Positions 24,941-37,600 of a stretch of DNA of 64,000 nucleotides are shown here, piece by piece. The notes beneath the pieces are model-generated. The model was given only the letters and a program-made list of their open reading frames with translations, had not been told where the DNA came from and did not search any database. Each line of letters begins with the position of its first letter. The stretch's first letter is position 1. The stretch covers positions 1,214,673 to 1,278,672 of the forward strand of contig NW_027062695.1 of assembly GCF_032884065.1 (NCBI RefSeq), written 5' to 3'. The DNA is from Artemia franciscana. Its lineage: Eukaryota; Arthropoda; Branchiopoda; Anostraca; Artemiidae. The position numbers and the translations under genes were made by a program.

Positions 24941-27320
24941 AAAAAAAGTAAATAATAAAACATTGAAGCTTTATGGCCTTTAGCCTACTATAGGCAATGC
25001 TATAGTGTTGCCTCTGAAACGTAAAAACACTGTACTCTTTTTTTAATGTAATTGCAATGAATATACCTTTTCCGTAGCTGAATAAATTCCTGGAAATAAA
25101 TCACACTCTTTCCAAAAGGAAATCCTTGCTGTGCGATTAAATTTAGGGTTGTTAAAGACTAAACAACATTTCTTAATACAATTTTTCTTTTCAGAATTTT
25201 TAGCGTTTGTAATTTTTTATCCTTAGTAGAATCAAATTCAAAATAAGTCCGAACCTAACCGGTTACTATGGTGAAGCAAATAAACAGACATTGTTTCCAC
25301 AACACATCAATGTCATTCAACATCAGTGATACAGAGGATTTTAATCTATTTTGGAAATAACTTTTACTTAAAAATTATCCAGAATAGTAAGTAATCTGCA
25401 AAAATTTGTTCAAGAAATACTGTGAGTATTATGCTTAGCAATAATTCCTGTCTAGTGCTCAAGAGGTTATTAATAAGAGACCAAATCTTTTACTGGTAAA
25501 CGCAAGGCTAAGCTCAGATGAAAGTTATGGGAACTAAAATGTAAATGTATTTAATTTAAATTTGGCTTACCTTTTCTTACCTTGAAGCAACGTCAATGAA
25601 ATCAAGAAATGGAAAAAGGAATGAAGAATATAGAATATAGAATATATTCTAGAATATAGAATAGAATATAGAATATAATGAAGAATATGGAAAAAGAATA
25701 TATAATGTGAGCTTTATATTTGCACATTAGGGAAGGGGACAAAGTAAAGTGAAGCACTTTGAGGAACGATATAAGTAAGTATTTTAGAATTTAGTAAAGT
25801 TGCTATCAAAATATTATGGTATTTCCTTCTGAGGAGGAGTAATCGTGAACTAAGAACTAAATATGAAAGTCCTCACATGGACTACATCTCATTAATCAAG
25901 ATTTGAAAAGAATGATGAAAAATTCAAAATAATGCCATATAAGCATAGCATCGCTTTGTTTTAAATCACCTTATTGATTCTATCCACATTGACATTGAGC
26001 TCACGAATGTTGAGGCAACCTCGCTATTTTGATAGTGACAAACAAAAAATAATATCAAGAAAACTGTATTATAGATTAGAATTCGACCTCCAGGCTTGCA
26101 TCTGTGAAACTTATCAAACCTTTCTATTTTACACAGTGCTTTCGATCATCTTAATGTCATCTTGAATTAGTTCTGTTCGTTAATTGATATATAAAACTGC
26201 ACTGGGACCCTAACATTTATTATATCAAGAGGTTGAATGGCGCTTTTTTCAATGTTTTGCTTTTTTTAGTAGACTAAAAAGACAAACGAACTAACCTGTT
26301 CACGATTTCCTAGAAAAAACCAGCAAATTTACAATTTAGAATAAGAAATCACAATCTTTGTTATATATCTAGCGACTTCTAATATCCCTCCCCATGATTT
26401 TAAGATACATAAGCTATGTTGCTTTAGACTCTAGGTAAGGCATGTTGGCAAGTAGGGGGTTGGTGGCACTCCCATGCCCCTTATAGGTAACGGAAAGAAG
26501 TGTGTGTGACTTCCTACTCACTTCATATTTAAGTAACTTCATATTATTATTTTTGTTATTATTTATTTTTGACCCAAACCATAAAAATGTATAATTCGTG
26601 GATTAGGCCTAATACGAAGAAAACACATAAAAATACAATAGAAATAAAAATAGAAATTACAAGGAAACAGTTACAGAGTAACATACAAAACATTAAAGGC
26701 ACTAAAACAAAAGAGAGAAAAATATAAAAGGAGGAGGAAAGAAGAATAAGAAAAAAAGAACTCACGACGTGCATAATCTAATAAAGCTGTGATGTACAGA
26801 CAAATGGAAGCAAACTGTCTATTGTTAGTATTATTTAATTTTTATTCAATCTCTACAATACTAAAAACGTGGAGTAACAAAAGAGAGGAAAAAAGAAACA
26901 AATAAAGGAAAAATAACTTACGACTGAAAAAACGTGATAAGTGGTGGTGTCGAGAAATACGGATACAAGCGGTATTTGAAAGCTTTCTTTGTAGTACTTC
27001 CAATTTTACAATAATATCAGGAAAAAGAAACTTGTTAATAAGAATCTGTTTTTTTCCTAAGGAGGAAGAGAAAAAACAAAAATTTACGAAGTTTAAAATA
27101 ATCAATCTGGATTCCTTTTAATTCCTTTCGCTTAAGAACTTATATCACATTGCCTAACCCTTTTCTTTTTGTTTTTACGTCGGGTCGTCTTATTCCATGT
27201 TCATAATTTGGCCATACCTTTCAATTCTACTTTCAGTGATGTAATTCAATCCTTGGTGAACATCAATCATATCTTTTTTTTTGAAGGAGCTTAAAAGACA
27301 TTTCCAAAGAGAAAGGGTCT
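24940..27320. other. AT-rich DNA with no gene recognised
   Basis: A GAATATA simple-repeat patch lies at 25623-25685. Two diverged direct copies of an A-rich stretch lie at about 26560-26800 and 26840-27090 (compare CACTAAAACAAAAGAGAGAAA with GGAGTAACAAAAGAGAGGAAA). They may be minus-strand LINE 3' UTRs, but no coding part is attached. Short open frames here are compositionally biased and unconvincing. Confidence 0.4.
25623..25685. repeat. (GAATATA)n simple repeat
   Basis: Imperfect tandem copies of TATAGAATA / GAATATA, directly visible. Confidence 0.8.
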
Positions 27321-27325
27321 GCTCC

Positions 27326-27680
27326 AGGGGCGTAATTTCCTATAGGGCAGGGGGCAACTGCCCCTTCGAAATTTCGGTTTGCCCCCCCCCTTGACCTTAA
27401 TTTACCCCCCATTCCCGGCTGAAATTTAGTTCCTCCCGAAATCTTGTCAAAACTTAGATAAATCTGCATAATTCAAGCACCAACAGAAACGGATCAGTGT
27501 TTTTAGTATATAATTACCTTTCAAGTATTATAAAGTACCTTTATAGCACTTTTGTAGCACCTTTATGGCACCAAATGGCCTTTTTTGTTTTTACTGTCAT
27601 TCTTACTTGATTTGGAAATATTGGTTCAAACTTTAACCCCCCCCCCCTCCCAGGATTTTTAAGAAATTACGCCACCGATC
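27326..27680. mobile_element. Short MITE-like element with GGGGCGTAATTTC ends
   Basis: The left end GGGGCGTAATTTCC (27328 on) is mirrored by GAAATTACGCCACC at about 27664-27677, giving terminal inverted repeats of about 12 bp around 350 bp of non-coding, C-run-rich DNA. The superfamily is not identifiable. Confidence 0.45.
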
Positions 27681-27685
27681 TGATC

Positions 27686-27892
27686 AGGACCGTATCCAAG
27701 ATTTGTCTTTTGCTGGTAGTTTATGCAAGGATCTTTTATTCTTTGGGGGGGGGGGTACACAAAAACATCAAAAACACATTAAAGTTGGTTTACATCCATT
27801 TTTGTTACGATTTCACAAGTCAAAAAACATTTCGGAGGAGAGAGAGTCTAACACCCCCCACCCCCTCCCTGGATACGGCTTTGCGTCTGTGT
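27686..27892. mobile_element. Second short MITE-like element with CCGTATCC ends
   Basis: GGACCGTATCCAAGA near 27688 is mirrored by CTGGATACGGC near 27880, enclosing about 200 bp that includes G-runs and C-runs. It abuts the preceding MITE-like element. Confidence 0.4.
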
Positions 27893-28474
27893 TCTCACAA
27901 AATTCCATTTATTAGACCCAATCTTTCGTTTTTAATGCAAATAAGAAAAAAAAAATTTTGTTTTTTCATGGGGGGAGGATAGCCCTTCCAATCTAGTTTG
28001 TATCGAGCACAGCTATATAGTAATTTACACCAGTTCCCAAAGATTCAAATCATTATATTCTCACTAAAGTCAGGCCTTCGATACTTGATTCAGTGCTCTA
28101 TATGATATAAACTCGGGGTAACTTCTTGTAAATTATGAAACATAAAAAGTCCAGATGCCAGCTTGCTTATACAGGTATCCTTTGGAAAGCCGATCAATTG
28201 GTCAGTGGCAAACCAATGCTTTGTAGTTATCATAAATATTCAGGTCTGTTAACTTGAAATTTTATTCTTATGGGGTGGGTGGGTGGTTGGGTAATATTTT
28301 AACATAAAATTTTCCCTGTTTTCTCGTATGCATGGTACCCTGCATACATGGAGGCACGATCCTGTCATCTAAATTGTTTATTATTTTTCTTTATCATCAA
28401 ATTAGCAGCTATATCTACGTTGAATAGGCAACGTAAGGTGTTGCGGGAACCTTTGTTCGGCTTCCCTGAGTAAA

Positions 28475-29735
28475 GTGTTGCGAGAGCAAAACTTTGGTTT
28501 TGTTTTCTCACTTCGATTAAACGCTGAAGTTGTTAATCTGTAAAGATCTTAAACTAAATGCCAGGTACACAAACTCGCAAAGTTGCAAACCTGTCATTGC
28601 ACCTAGCAAAAGTTGCAAACCCTTCATCGCTGAAGATGGTTGTAGCCTATTGGCCGATTATTGCTTACAAGTCCCCTAGATGTCTTACCAGTGAAACCAA
28701 ATTGGTTTTACCATCAAATACACCGGAAACAAATAATAGGTACATCAACTAGCAAAAGTTGCGATCCCCTCATTGCCGAAGATGATTATGAGCTAACAGC
28801 CGACTGTTGCTTATTACTCCCCAACATGTCTCACAATTGGTATCGGCCTATTTTTGGTCAGTGTGTACCTTACTACTAAAGTTGTCAACCCCTTTAAACT
28901 TTCAAACTGGTATATGTAATGAAGGAATTTCTCTACCAAATAAATGACATATACTTTGATTTGTTCATCAAGAGCTATCGACTGCCACCGAAAAAAAAAT
29001 CTATCTGTCTTAGTTCAAAAGTTGACTTTTTTACCGTAGGTCAAGTTTCGAACGTCATCATTTAGAAAGAAGCAAAGGATAAACTCCAATTTCTGTAGCA
29101 ATGGGAGAACTTTTAAGGTTTAAGAGGCACATCTGATACCATTTCCGTATCAACCTATTTTTGGTTTCAGTGTGTACCTTACTGCTGAAGTTATCAATCC
29201 CTTTAAACTTTCAAACTGGTATATCTCATGAAGGAATTTTTCTACAAAAAAATGTATGACATATACTTTGACCAGCTCATCAAGAGCCATCAACTACCGT
29301 CAAAAAAATCTATCTGTCTTAGTTCAAATGTTGACTTTTTCGTCGTAGGCCAAGTTTCTAACGTCATCACTTAGAAAGGAGCAAAGGATAAGCACTAATT
29401 TCCTTAGCAATGAGAAAACTTTTAAAGTTTAAGAGGCACATCTGATACCATTTTTCTACCGCAATCCCAAGTGCGAAAAACCGAATAATAAACTCAGCTG
29501 AAATCACGAACAGAAATGGGTAGAAAAACAAGCAAAACCATCCTTTTTGGCCCTAGGCAAGAGTTCTACAAAGCTTTTCAAAATGCAAAGTCATATTCAT
29601 CAATCCTGCCTAAGGTCCACACTTTCCATAAGAGCCACAGATGTTAGGCCCTTACCACTTCCTAGGAATAAGCCGAAATCGAGGTGCAAGGAAAAAGAAA
29701 AACACGAAAAAACCAAAGTTTTGCTCTCGCAACAC
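28475..29735. mobile_element. 1.26 kb DNA-transposon-like element with 27-bp perfect TIRs
   Basis: The first 27 bases, beginning GTGTTGCGAGAGCAAAACTT (28475-28501), occur as an exact reverse complement at 29709-29735. Inside are a direct duplication of about 309 bp (GTGTACCTTACTRCTRAAGTT at 28863 and 29172) and shorter repeats based on AGCAAAAGTTGCRAwCCC. No transposase frame was found, so it is non-autonomous. A related but imperfect terminus, GGTGTTGCGGGAACCTTTG, lies just outside at about 28438. Target duplication is not clear. Confidence 0.65.
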
Positions 29736-30354
29736 AATTAGCACTCCATTTCCATAGATGTTTAAATTTATTAGTGCCAAAATTATCAGGCCTCTGTCCC
29801 GAGCCCTGACAAGCAAAACATCTAAAGAAACCCGACCCAGGCACTGAAAAACTGACTGTAGTTATACTAAACGAGAAATCAAGTGATAACCTGGGGTTAA
29901 ATTTTGGGATTTTGTAGAATTTCATTTGAAGCTTTTGGATATGTAAAAATTTATTGGAATTCTAAAAGTTTTCGTTTGACGTATGTTTCCTCCTTCTAGA
30001 CCAAAAATTAGTATTCTTTGGTATTAAATGGTGCTTTTCCGTGATCTTAAAAAATATATTAAAATTTTCTGTTCAAATAAACTCACCCTAATCTTTCTAC
30101 ACATCAGTTCAATAAGATGATGCAAAATTTAGACTGATTGCTTAACATACAGACCATAGATTTTAGGGTGCTTCATCATTTTGTTAAATAAAGTGGACTT
30201 TGAAATAAAGATTTTCTTTTTTCAGAAAATTTCAATATTAACCAAAGCTAGTTAATTAAATGTAGTATAAATTTTAGGATAAATATTTTCAATAATCTCT
30301 CTATTTTTGAGTTTGACTTAAATAAGGATTGGAATGATTTTGAGAAGTTATATA
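29736..30354. other. No gene recognised
   Basis: AT-rich spacer between the TIR element and the next foldback copy. Nothing could be supported. Confidence 0.4.
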
Positions 30355-32006
30355 TCAAACAGTTCGTGGTAAAGAACTGTAGTAAGGAGCGACCCGGGTC
30401 AATAGTAAACGAAACCCTAAAAAACGGAATTTCGATGCTAAAAGATACATCATAAAAATCGGATTTTCATGCTGATTTTAATTATATAAGTTTCATTAAA
30501 TTTAGTCTTTGTCATCAAAAGTTACGAGCTAGAGAAAATTTGCCTTATTTTGAAAAATAGGAGGAAACACCCCCTAAAAGTCATAGAATCTGAACGAAAA
30601 TCACACCATAGCATTCAGCGTATCAGAGAACCCTATAGCAAAAATCTACAAAAATGTGGAATTTCGTATTTTTTGCCAGAAGACAGATCACGGGTGCGTG
30701 TTTGTTTTTTTGTTTTTTTTCCAGGGGTCATCGTATCGACCAAGTTGTCCTAGAATGTCGGAAGAGGGCTCATTCTAACGGAGATGAAAAGTTCTAGTGC
30801 CCTTTTTAAGTGACCAAAAAAATTGTAGGGCACCTAGGCCCCCTCCCACGCTCATTTTCTCCCCGAAGTCAACGGATCAAAATTTTGAGATAGCCATTTT
30901 GTTCAGCATAGCCAATAACTATGTCTTTGTTATTGTGTTTACATACAATAATGGTTATTGGGAACTGTACAGACGTGTTCAGGGGAATTTTTTTGGTTTG
31001 GGGGTGGGGTTGAGGGGAGGGAGCTATGTGGGAGAATCTTTACTTGGAGGAATATGTCATGTGGGAAGAGAAATTCAATGAAAAGGGCGCGGGATTTTCT
31101 AGCATTACTATATAAAAAAAAACAATGAAAAAATAAACATGAAAAAGTTTTTCAATTAAAAGTAAGGAGTAGCACTAAAACTTAAAACGAACAGAGATTA
31201 TTACGCATATGATGAGTTCTAAAATACTTTAGCATAAAGAGCGAGGTATTTAGGAGGAGATAAATACCTCGCTCTTTATGCTAAAGTATTTTTAGTAATT
31301 TCAACTATTTATTCTACGGCCTTTTCTGATTCAGGGGTCATGTTTAAAGAATTGGGACAAAACTTAAGATTTAGTGCAAAGAGCGACGTATGAACGAGGG
31401 GACAAGCCCCCTCACACACATAATAAAAATATAAGAATATAAAAGTTTGTTCCGTAAGTTAATTTTTAAGTTACGTATATTCTTTACTAATAAAAACGTT
31501 CGTTAAAAATTAAGTTCTAGTTGCCTTTTTAAGTAACCGAAAAATTGGAGGGCAACTAGGCCTCCTTCCCCACCCCTTATTTCTCAAAATCGTCTGATCA
31601 AAACTAAGAGAAAGCCATTTAGCCAAAAAAAAGAATTAATATGCAAATTGCATTTTAATAATTTATATGCGGATAGCCAAAATCAAACATGCATTAATTC
31701 AAAAACGTTCAGAAATTAAATAAATAAACTAGCTTCTTTTACTGAAAGTAAGGAGCGACATTAAAACTTAAAACGAACAGAAATTACTCCGTATATGAAA
31801 TGGGTTGTCCCCTCCGCAATCCCTCGCTCTTTATGCTAAAGGTTGACTCTTTTCCACAATTCTACTTTTTAAAACAATTAAAAACTATAGCGTAAAGAGC
31901 GAGGGATTGCGGAGGGGACAACCCATTTCATATACGGAGTAATTTCTGTTCGTTTTAAGTTTTAATGTCGCTCCTTACTTTCAGTAAAAAATTTTTTTTA
32001 TTTAAT
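30355..32006 (+). mobile_element. Foldback element, full copy 2
   Basis: It has the same order of parts as the copy at 13.4 kb: TCAAACAG and the 20-nt hairpin at the left, two internal block versions (about 30793-30910 and 31518-31630), and a terminal palindrome. The palindrome arms carry GAAAGTAAGGAGCGACATTA and the centre GAGGGATTGCGGAGGGGACA. The left part has small deletions. It ends TTTATTTAAT at 32006. Non-coding. Confidence 0.8.
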
Positions 32007-32681
32007 TATATTAAAAAATACATCCTGTTCAGGACACAATCTGGATTACAGCTATCCCTGACGCTAGAGTATGCAACAGTCATTTTCTACAGGGTGGAGC
32101 TATATATCGTCGATGTGATGATTTAAAAAAAAGAGAAATCTTTATCGTCTACCTTAGCAGCGATAGCTGCTGTTGGAGTCAACCTCAGATTTGACAATTT
32201 TCCGTTAGTAGTTCACCCGAACTGCTACTAGTGTTTTCTCTAACCACGAATGGGCTGAATCAAGAAAGGTAATGGTTTTGGGTAATTGTTTCAAGTAAAT
32301 ATGATTATGAGCCAGAATTCCGAATAGCTGGCTTCAGGCGCCAAACTTCACAGCCACAGAGGAGTCTCTCACTGCTACTCTAGAACAGTCTCCAAATTTG
32401 GAAAAAAGGTCTGAAGAGGCTGGTCCAATGGGGCTTTGCATTAAACCACTGAATCATGGGAAAAAGTAGAAAAAAAGAAGGTAAAACAAAATATTTTGAA
32501 AATTCAGTCTGCAAGGACGGACAGTAATATTTTAGGTAAATTGCGTTTAAGCTGAGTTTCAATATTAGCAGCTCTAACGAAAATAACAGTGGATACTTTA
32601 CAAGCAAAAAATTCGGTAATAGGGCGCTATAGCTTTTCACAATGGCATATTGACCAAAAAGTACAAGTTGTAAGAACCTTA
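32007..32681. other. Spacer between two foldback copies, no gene recognised
   Basis: The sequence resembles neither element and contains no convincing open frame. A 136-codon minus-strand frame crosses from this spacer into copy 3 and is therefore rejected as a gene. Confidence 0.4.
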
Positions 32682-34342
32682 TCAAACAGTTCGTGGTAAC
32701 GAACTGTAGTAAGGAGCGACCCGGCTCAATAGTAACTGAAACTCTAAAAAATGGAATTTTGACACCGATAGTTACATAAAAAAAATGCATTTTAATGCTG
32801 ATTTCAAATATATAACTTTCATCTAGATTAGTCTTACCTATATAAAGTTACGATCCTGAGAAAATTTGCCTTATTTTAGAAAATAGGGGAAAACACCCCC
32901 TAAAAGTCATACAATCTTAACGAAAGTCACACCATTAGATTCAGCGTATCAGAGAACCTTATTTTAGAAGTTTCTAACTCCTATCTACAAAAAAGTGGAA
33001 TTTCACATTTTTTGCCAGAATACAGATCACGGATGCGTGTTTATTTGTTTTTTTTCCCAAGGGTGATCGTATCGACTGATTGGTCCTAGAATGTTGCAAG
33101 AGGGCTCATTCTAACGGAAATTAAAAGTTCTAGTGCCCTTTTTAAGGGACCAAAGAAATTGGAGGGCACCTAGGCCCCCTACCACGCTCATTGTTTCCCA
33201 AAAGTCACAGGATCAAAATTCTGAGATAGCCATTTTATTCAACATAGTCGAAAAGCCTAACAAATATGTCTTTAGGGACGACTTACTCCCCCGCAGTCCC
33301 CGTGGGAGGGGCTGCAAGTTATAAACTTTGACCTGTGTTTACATATAGTAATAGTTACTGGGAAGTATACAGACGTTTTCAGGGGGATTCTTTTGGTTTA
33401 GGGGGGAGTTGAGGGGGGGTTACTTGGGAGGATATTTCCATGGAGAAACTTCTCATGGGGGAAGAGAATTTCAATGAAGGGGACACAGGATGTTCTAGCA
33501 TTATTTGAAAAAACAGTGAAAAAATAAATATGAAAAGTTTTTTTCTACTGAAAGTAAGGAGCAGCATTAAAACATAAAACGAACAAAAATTATTACGCAT
33601 ATGAGGGGTATACCTCCTCATTATACCTCACTCTTTACACTAAAGTATTTTTAGTAATTTCAACTATTTATTCTACGGCCTTTGTGATTCAGATGCCATT
33701 CTTAAGGAATCGGGGCAAAATCTGAGTTTTAGTGTAAAGAGCGAGGTATCGACGAGGGCTTAACCCCTCATATACGCAATAAAAACATACGAATATAGAA
33801 ATTGGTTACGTAAGTTAATTCGTAAGTTACATGTATTTTTTACCAATGAGAACATTTGTAAAAAATTAAAAGTTCTAGTTGCTTTTTTAAGTAATCAAAA
33901 ACTTGGAGGGCAACTAGGCCTCCTCCCTCGCTCCTTTTTTCTCAAAATCTTTCGATTAATTGCAATTAATTAATATGCAAATTTCGTTTTAGTTATTTAT
34001 GTGCAGAGAGCCAAGATCAGAACATGCATTAATTCAAAAACGTCCAGAAATTAAATAGAAAAAAACGTTTTTTAAAGGAAAGCAAGGGGCAACATTAAAA
34101 CTTAAAACGAACAGAAATTACTCCGTATATGAAAGGGGCTTTTCCTCCTCAACGCCGAGCTCTTTACGCTAAAGTTTCTTACTGTTTTAAAAATACAGTT
34201 AAGAGAAAGAGTCAAACTTTAGCATAAAGAGTGAGTCGTTGAGGAGGAAAAGCCCCTTTCATATACGGAGTAATTTCTGTTCGTTTTAAGTTTTAAGGTT
34301 GCTCCTTACTTTCATTTAAAAAAACTTTTTTTTTCATTTAAT
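32682..34342 (+). mobile_element. Foldback element, full copy 3
   Basis: Well-preserved copy. The hairpin starts at 32687. Internal block versions lie at 33127-33245 and 33868-33990. The 3' palindrome covers 34050-34342, with arms TTACTCCGTATATGAAAGGG and a centre of CTCTTTACGCTAAAG...CTTTAGCATAAAGAG. It lies in the same orientation as copy 2, 675 bp away. Its right end is 264 bp upstream of the WDR60-like start codon, so it may lie in or next to that gene's promoter. Confidence 0.8.
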
Positions 34343-34436
34343 AACACGTAAAACGTAATAATGTAAAGCATAAGCTGGTCTAATGAATGGAAGTGAAGTA
34401 TCTTGGTTCTTCAAATTTTCTAATATTTAAAATTGT

Positions 34437-34497
34437 AATTATACTTAATAATAATTAATAATAATAATAATGTAATTATAATTAATAATAATTTGTA
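34437..34497. repeat. (TAA)n-rich simple repeat
   Basis: Imperfect TAATAATAAT tract in the proximal upstream region of the WDR60-like gene. Confidence 0.8.
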
Positions 34498-34606
34498 ATT
34501 TACAGGCTTCCAACTGTTTCTTGTTTTTGACGACACACATGCTGTACATTTATTTTATTTATTTCTTTCCTTATTTTCGATACTAAAACAAGTTTGAGTC
34601 AAAGCA

Positions 34607-34678
34607 ATGTCAGAAATCCCTCATCACGGCCCGGAGTCACAAACTGAATCAGAAGAGTCATATGAAGAAGACTTCGAG
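34607..34678 (+). CDS. WDR60: WDR60-like exon 1 with start codon
   Basis: ATG in the context AAAGCAATGT, 24 codons, ending ESYEEDFE at the consensus donor GAG|GTAAGT (phase 0). The acidic YEEDFE motif is typical of WDR60 N-termini. No in-frame upstream coding was seen, and the next codons splice smoothly to SYCSDFEDYSD in the exon at 41689. Confidence 0.75.
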
Positions 34679-37600
34679 GTAAGTGCGAGAAAGGTTAAAT
34701 AAAACATGTGTCTTCATTCTAATATCCAAGTTAAGCATCAGATGATTTAAAGTAGTTAGTCTTTTCACCCAAAGACGCATTAAATAAGAACGAAGAATCG
34801 AATCGTCGTTTCTTCTTCAACATGGCTCCTAATATCCTGGAACATGGCTCCTAATATCCTGGAACATGGCTCAACATGGTGGAAACTATCAGCGCCGTAA
34901 ACAATATGGCGCTACTGATCTATAACCTGAATTAGAAATACAAAACGCTTTTAAAAAGGTCGGGTAGCTTTAATAGTAGAGGAAAACCTCAATCAAAGGA
35001 CTACTTTCTTCATTTGTACTTTTAAGTCAGTGAAGCCCCACGCGACATACTCTGACATATTGGTGACCATCTTCAAAATTTCAAACAGTTGTCCTTACAA
35101 AATTTTGAACGTTCCCATTAGAAAAAAAAATCAATTTAATATATTTTCTTTTGAAAAAAGATCTTGCGTAGCACCGAGAATATGTAGTTAAAATTGTTTA
35201 AAATCAATTATCAATAGGGGTACAAGGTCAAAACTCCATAACAGTAATAAAAATACTCTAAGAGAAAAAGTACTCATATCAAAATATTTTACTACCTTCG
35301 CTGGCGCGAAGGCTCCTTAAAGGACCATCTTCAATCTTGAAAAGGACGGAAATCCAATTTAAACAAAGAGCATCTTTGTTTGATCAATGGTGTCGAGTCT
35401 TCTGGTGGTGCAGCAGGTTTTATGTCAGCTACGGACCCAAAGATCGAGCCTGGCTGTAGCCACAAACCGCAGAGACGACACAAGGACTTTAGTAGTCAAG
35501 TAGCGTCGTTGATCTGATACATAAATAATTAGTGTTGATTGTTTTTGACAAAACATCTCTGGTTACAGTTATTTACTGATTATTTTATAGTCCGTATCAT
35601 ATTCTTTAAATTTATAATATAATCAAGACTCTAATCATCAAGACTCAAATAATCATCAAAATATGTTACCTGTTAAGGATGAGATGCCAACAAACGAGGA
35701 GCCAAGGTATTAGTCGCTTTTAATTGTGTGTGTTTCTTTATATAGGCCATGTATTTTTTAAAAAAAGGTGTTATTCATCATTTTAATTTCACTTTAAGAT
35801 CTTTTTTGTTTTTGTTTCATTGGACATAGGCCAGATGCATTGTCCGAGGTAAAGGATTAAAGAAGTAACTTATTTTAAAACTCATTAAAAATTGCTCAAG
35901 TGTTAGCGTATAAACATTATAAGCACAGGGGAAAATTTATAAATTCGATTCTAGGGTGAACCTGACTCCCAGTCTCCAGTCCACTTATTCCCGAAGAATA
36001 CATCAGGACTAGCGTAGCCTATGTAATAATATATTCACAATAGTGCAATAAAAAAGGTCTTTCTTTTAAAATTAAAGAGCACATTTAAGAATTAAAACGA
36101 ACAAGTTTGTATAATTCAACTGGTCATGGTAACGAACTGTAAGTAAGGAACCGGCTCAATAGTAACCGAAATCTAATAAATGGAATTTTGTTACCAATTG
36201 ATATATCAAAAGAATCAGATTTTTATGCTGATTTAAAATTTATTAAGTTTCATTAAGTTTAGGCCTACCTATCAATGGTTACGAGCCTTTTTTTGGGGGT
36301 GTTTAACTCAAAAAAGGGGTAAACACCCTCTAAAAGTCATAGGATCTTAATAAAAATAACAGCATTAGATTCAGCGCTTCAGAAACCCTACTATAAAGGT
36401 TTCTGCAAAATATGGGAATTTGTATTTTTTTTTTGCCGGAAGAAAGATCACGGATACATGTTTATTTTTGTTTCCAGGGGTGATCATATCAACCCATTGA
36501 TCCTAGATTATTGAAGGAGGGCTCATTCGAACGGAAATTATAAGTTCTAGTGCCCTTTTTGCGTAACCAAAAATATTGGAGGGCAACTGAGCCTTTTCTT
36601 ACGCCCATTTTTCCCAAAAATAATCTGATCAGAATTTTGAGATAATAATTTTGTTCAGTACAGTTGAAAGATCAAATAATTATGTCTAATGGCGTAAAAT
36701 AACCCCCTACAGTCCGTGGGGAGAGGTTTGCAAGTTATGAAATTCGTTCATTGCTTACGTATAGTATTTGTTATTGGGAAGTATATAGACATAGTTTTTT
36801 TTAGAAGGATTTTTGCTTGGGGTGGATTTCTATGAGGAGAATCTTCCTTGGTGAGTGAATCTCCAATGAGTGAAAATTCAAGGGGATATGTTACTTTGGG
36901 GGGGGGGGGGGTAGAGTAGAATTGCTATACAAAATTCGTTTCAAATGTTTTACATTCTGTTTGCCAAATTTTTTGTGTGTAGATGCTTCGGGGGAATTAT
37001 CCTGGGGCTTTTTTCCTTTTCCTCGTGCTTTCTTTTCTGGGAAATAATTTCCACGAAAGGGTCAATTCTGGAGTGACCGGGAAACCAATTAGAGATTAAA
37101 GTCTTATTCAAATGAAAGAATGAAAATGAGAATTTTTCAGGGTGAATTGTCCACAAGCAATTTTACAGTGAGGGAGATTCTCAGAAAAGAGAGAACCGTC
37201 TGAAGGTATAACAGGGGGGGGGGTGTTGCACTTTACTCTGGATGACATTTCCACGGAGGAGTTTTGTGAGAGGGAGGGGTATATTTCAGAAAGGATGAGA
37301 CAAATTTACTGTTATTATTTGAAAAACGAATAGAACTTATTCCATATATGAAGGGTTGTTCCCTCCTCAATGCTTTACTTTTCCGCTAAAGTTTGACTAT
37401 TTACTAAAATTGAAACACCGCGGTCGTTTAATTAGAATAGGAAGCTTTTTTTTAACTGCTAACAGCTTTAGCGTAAAGAGCAAGGTATTGAGGAGGGGGC
37501 AATTCTTCATATCCAGAATAAATCTGCCTAATTAATATTCAAATTTTGTTTTAATTTTAATGTATGGGGAGCCAAATTCAAACATGCACTAGTTGAAAAA

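Noticed and set aside
32380..32790. A 136-codon minus-strand open frame
   Set aside because: It crosses the boundary of a foldback copy into unrelated spacer, is rich in Phe/Leu, and has no recognisable domain.
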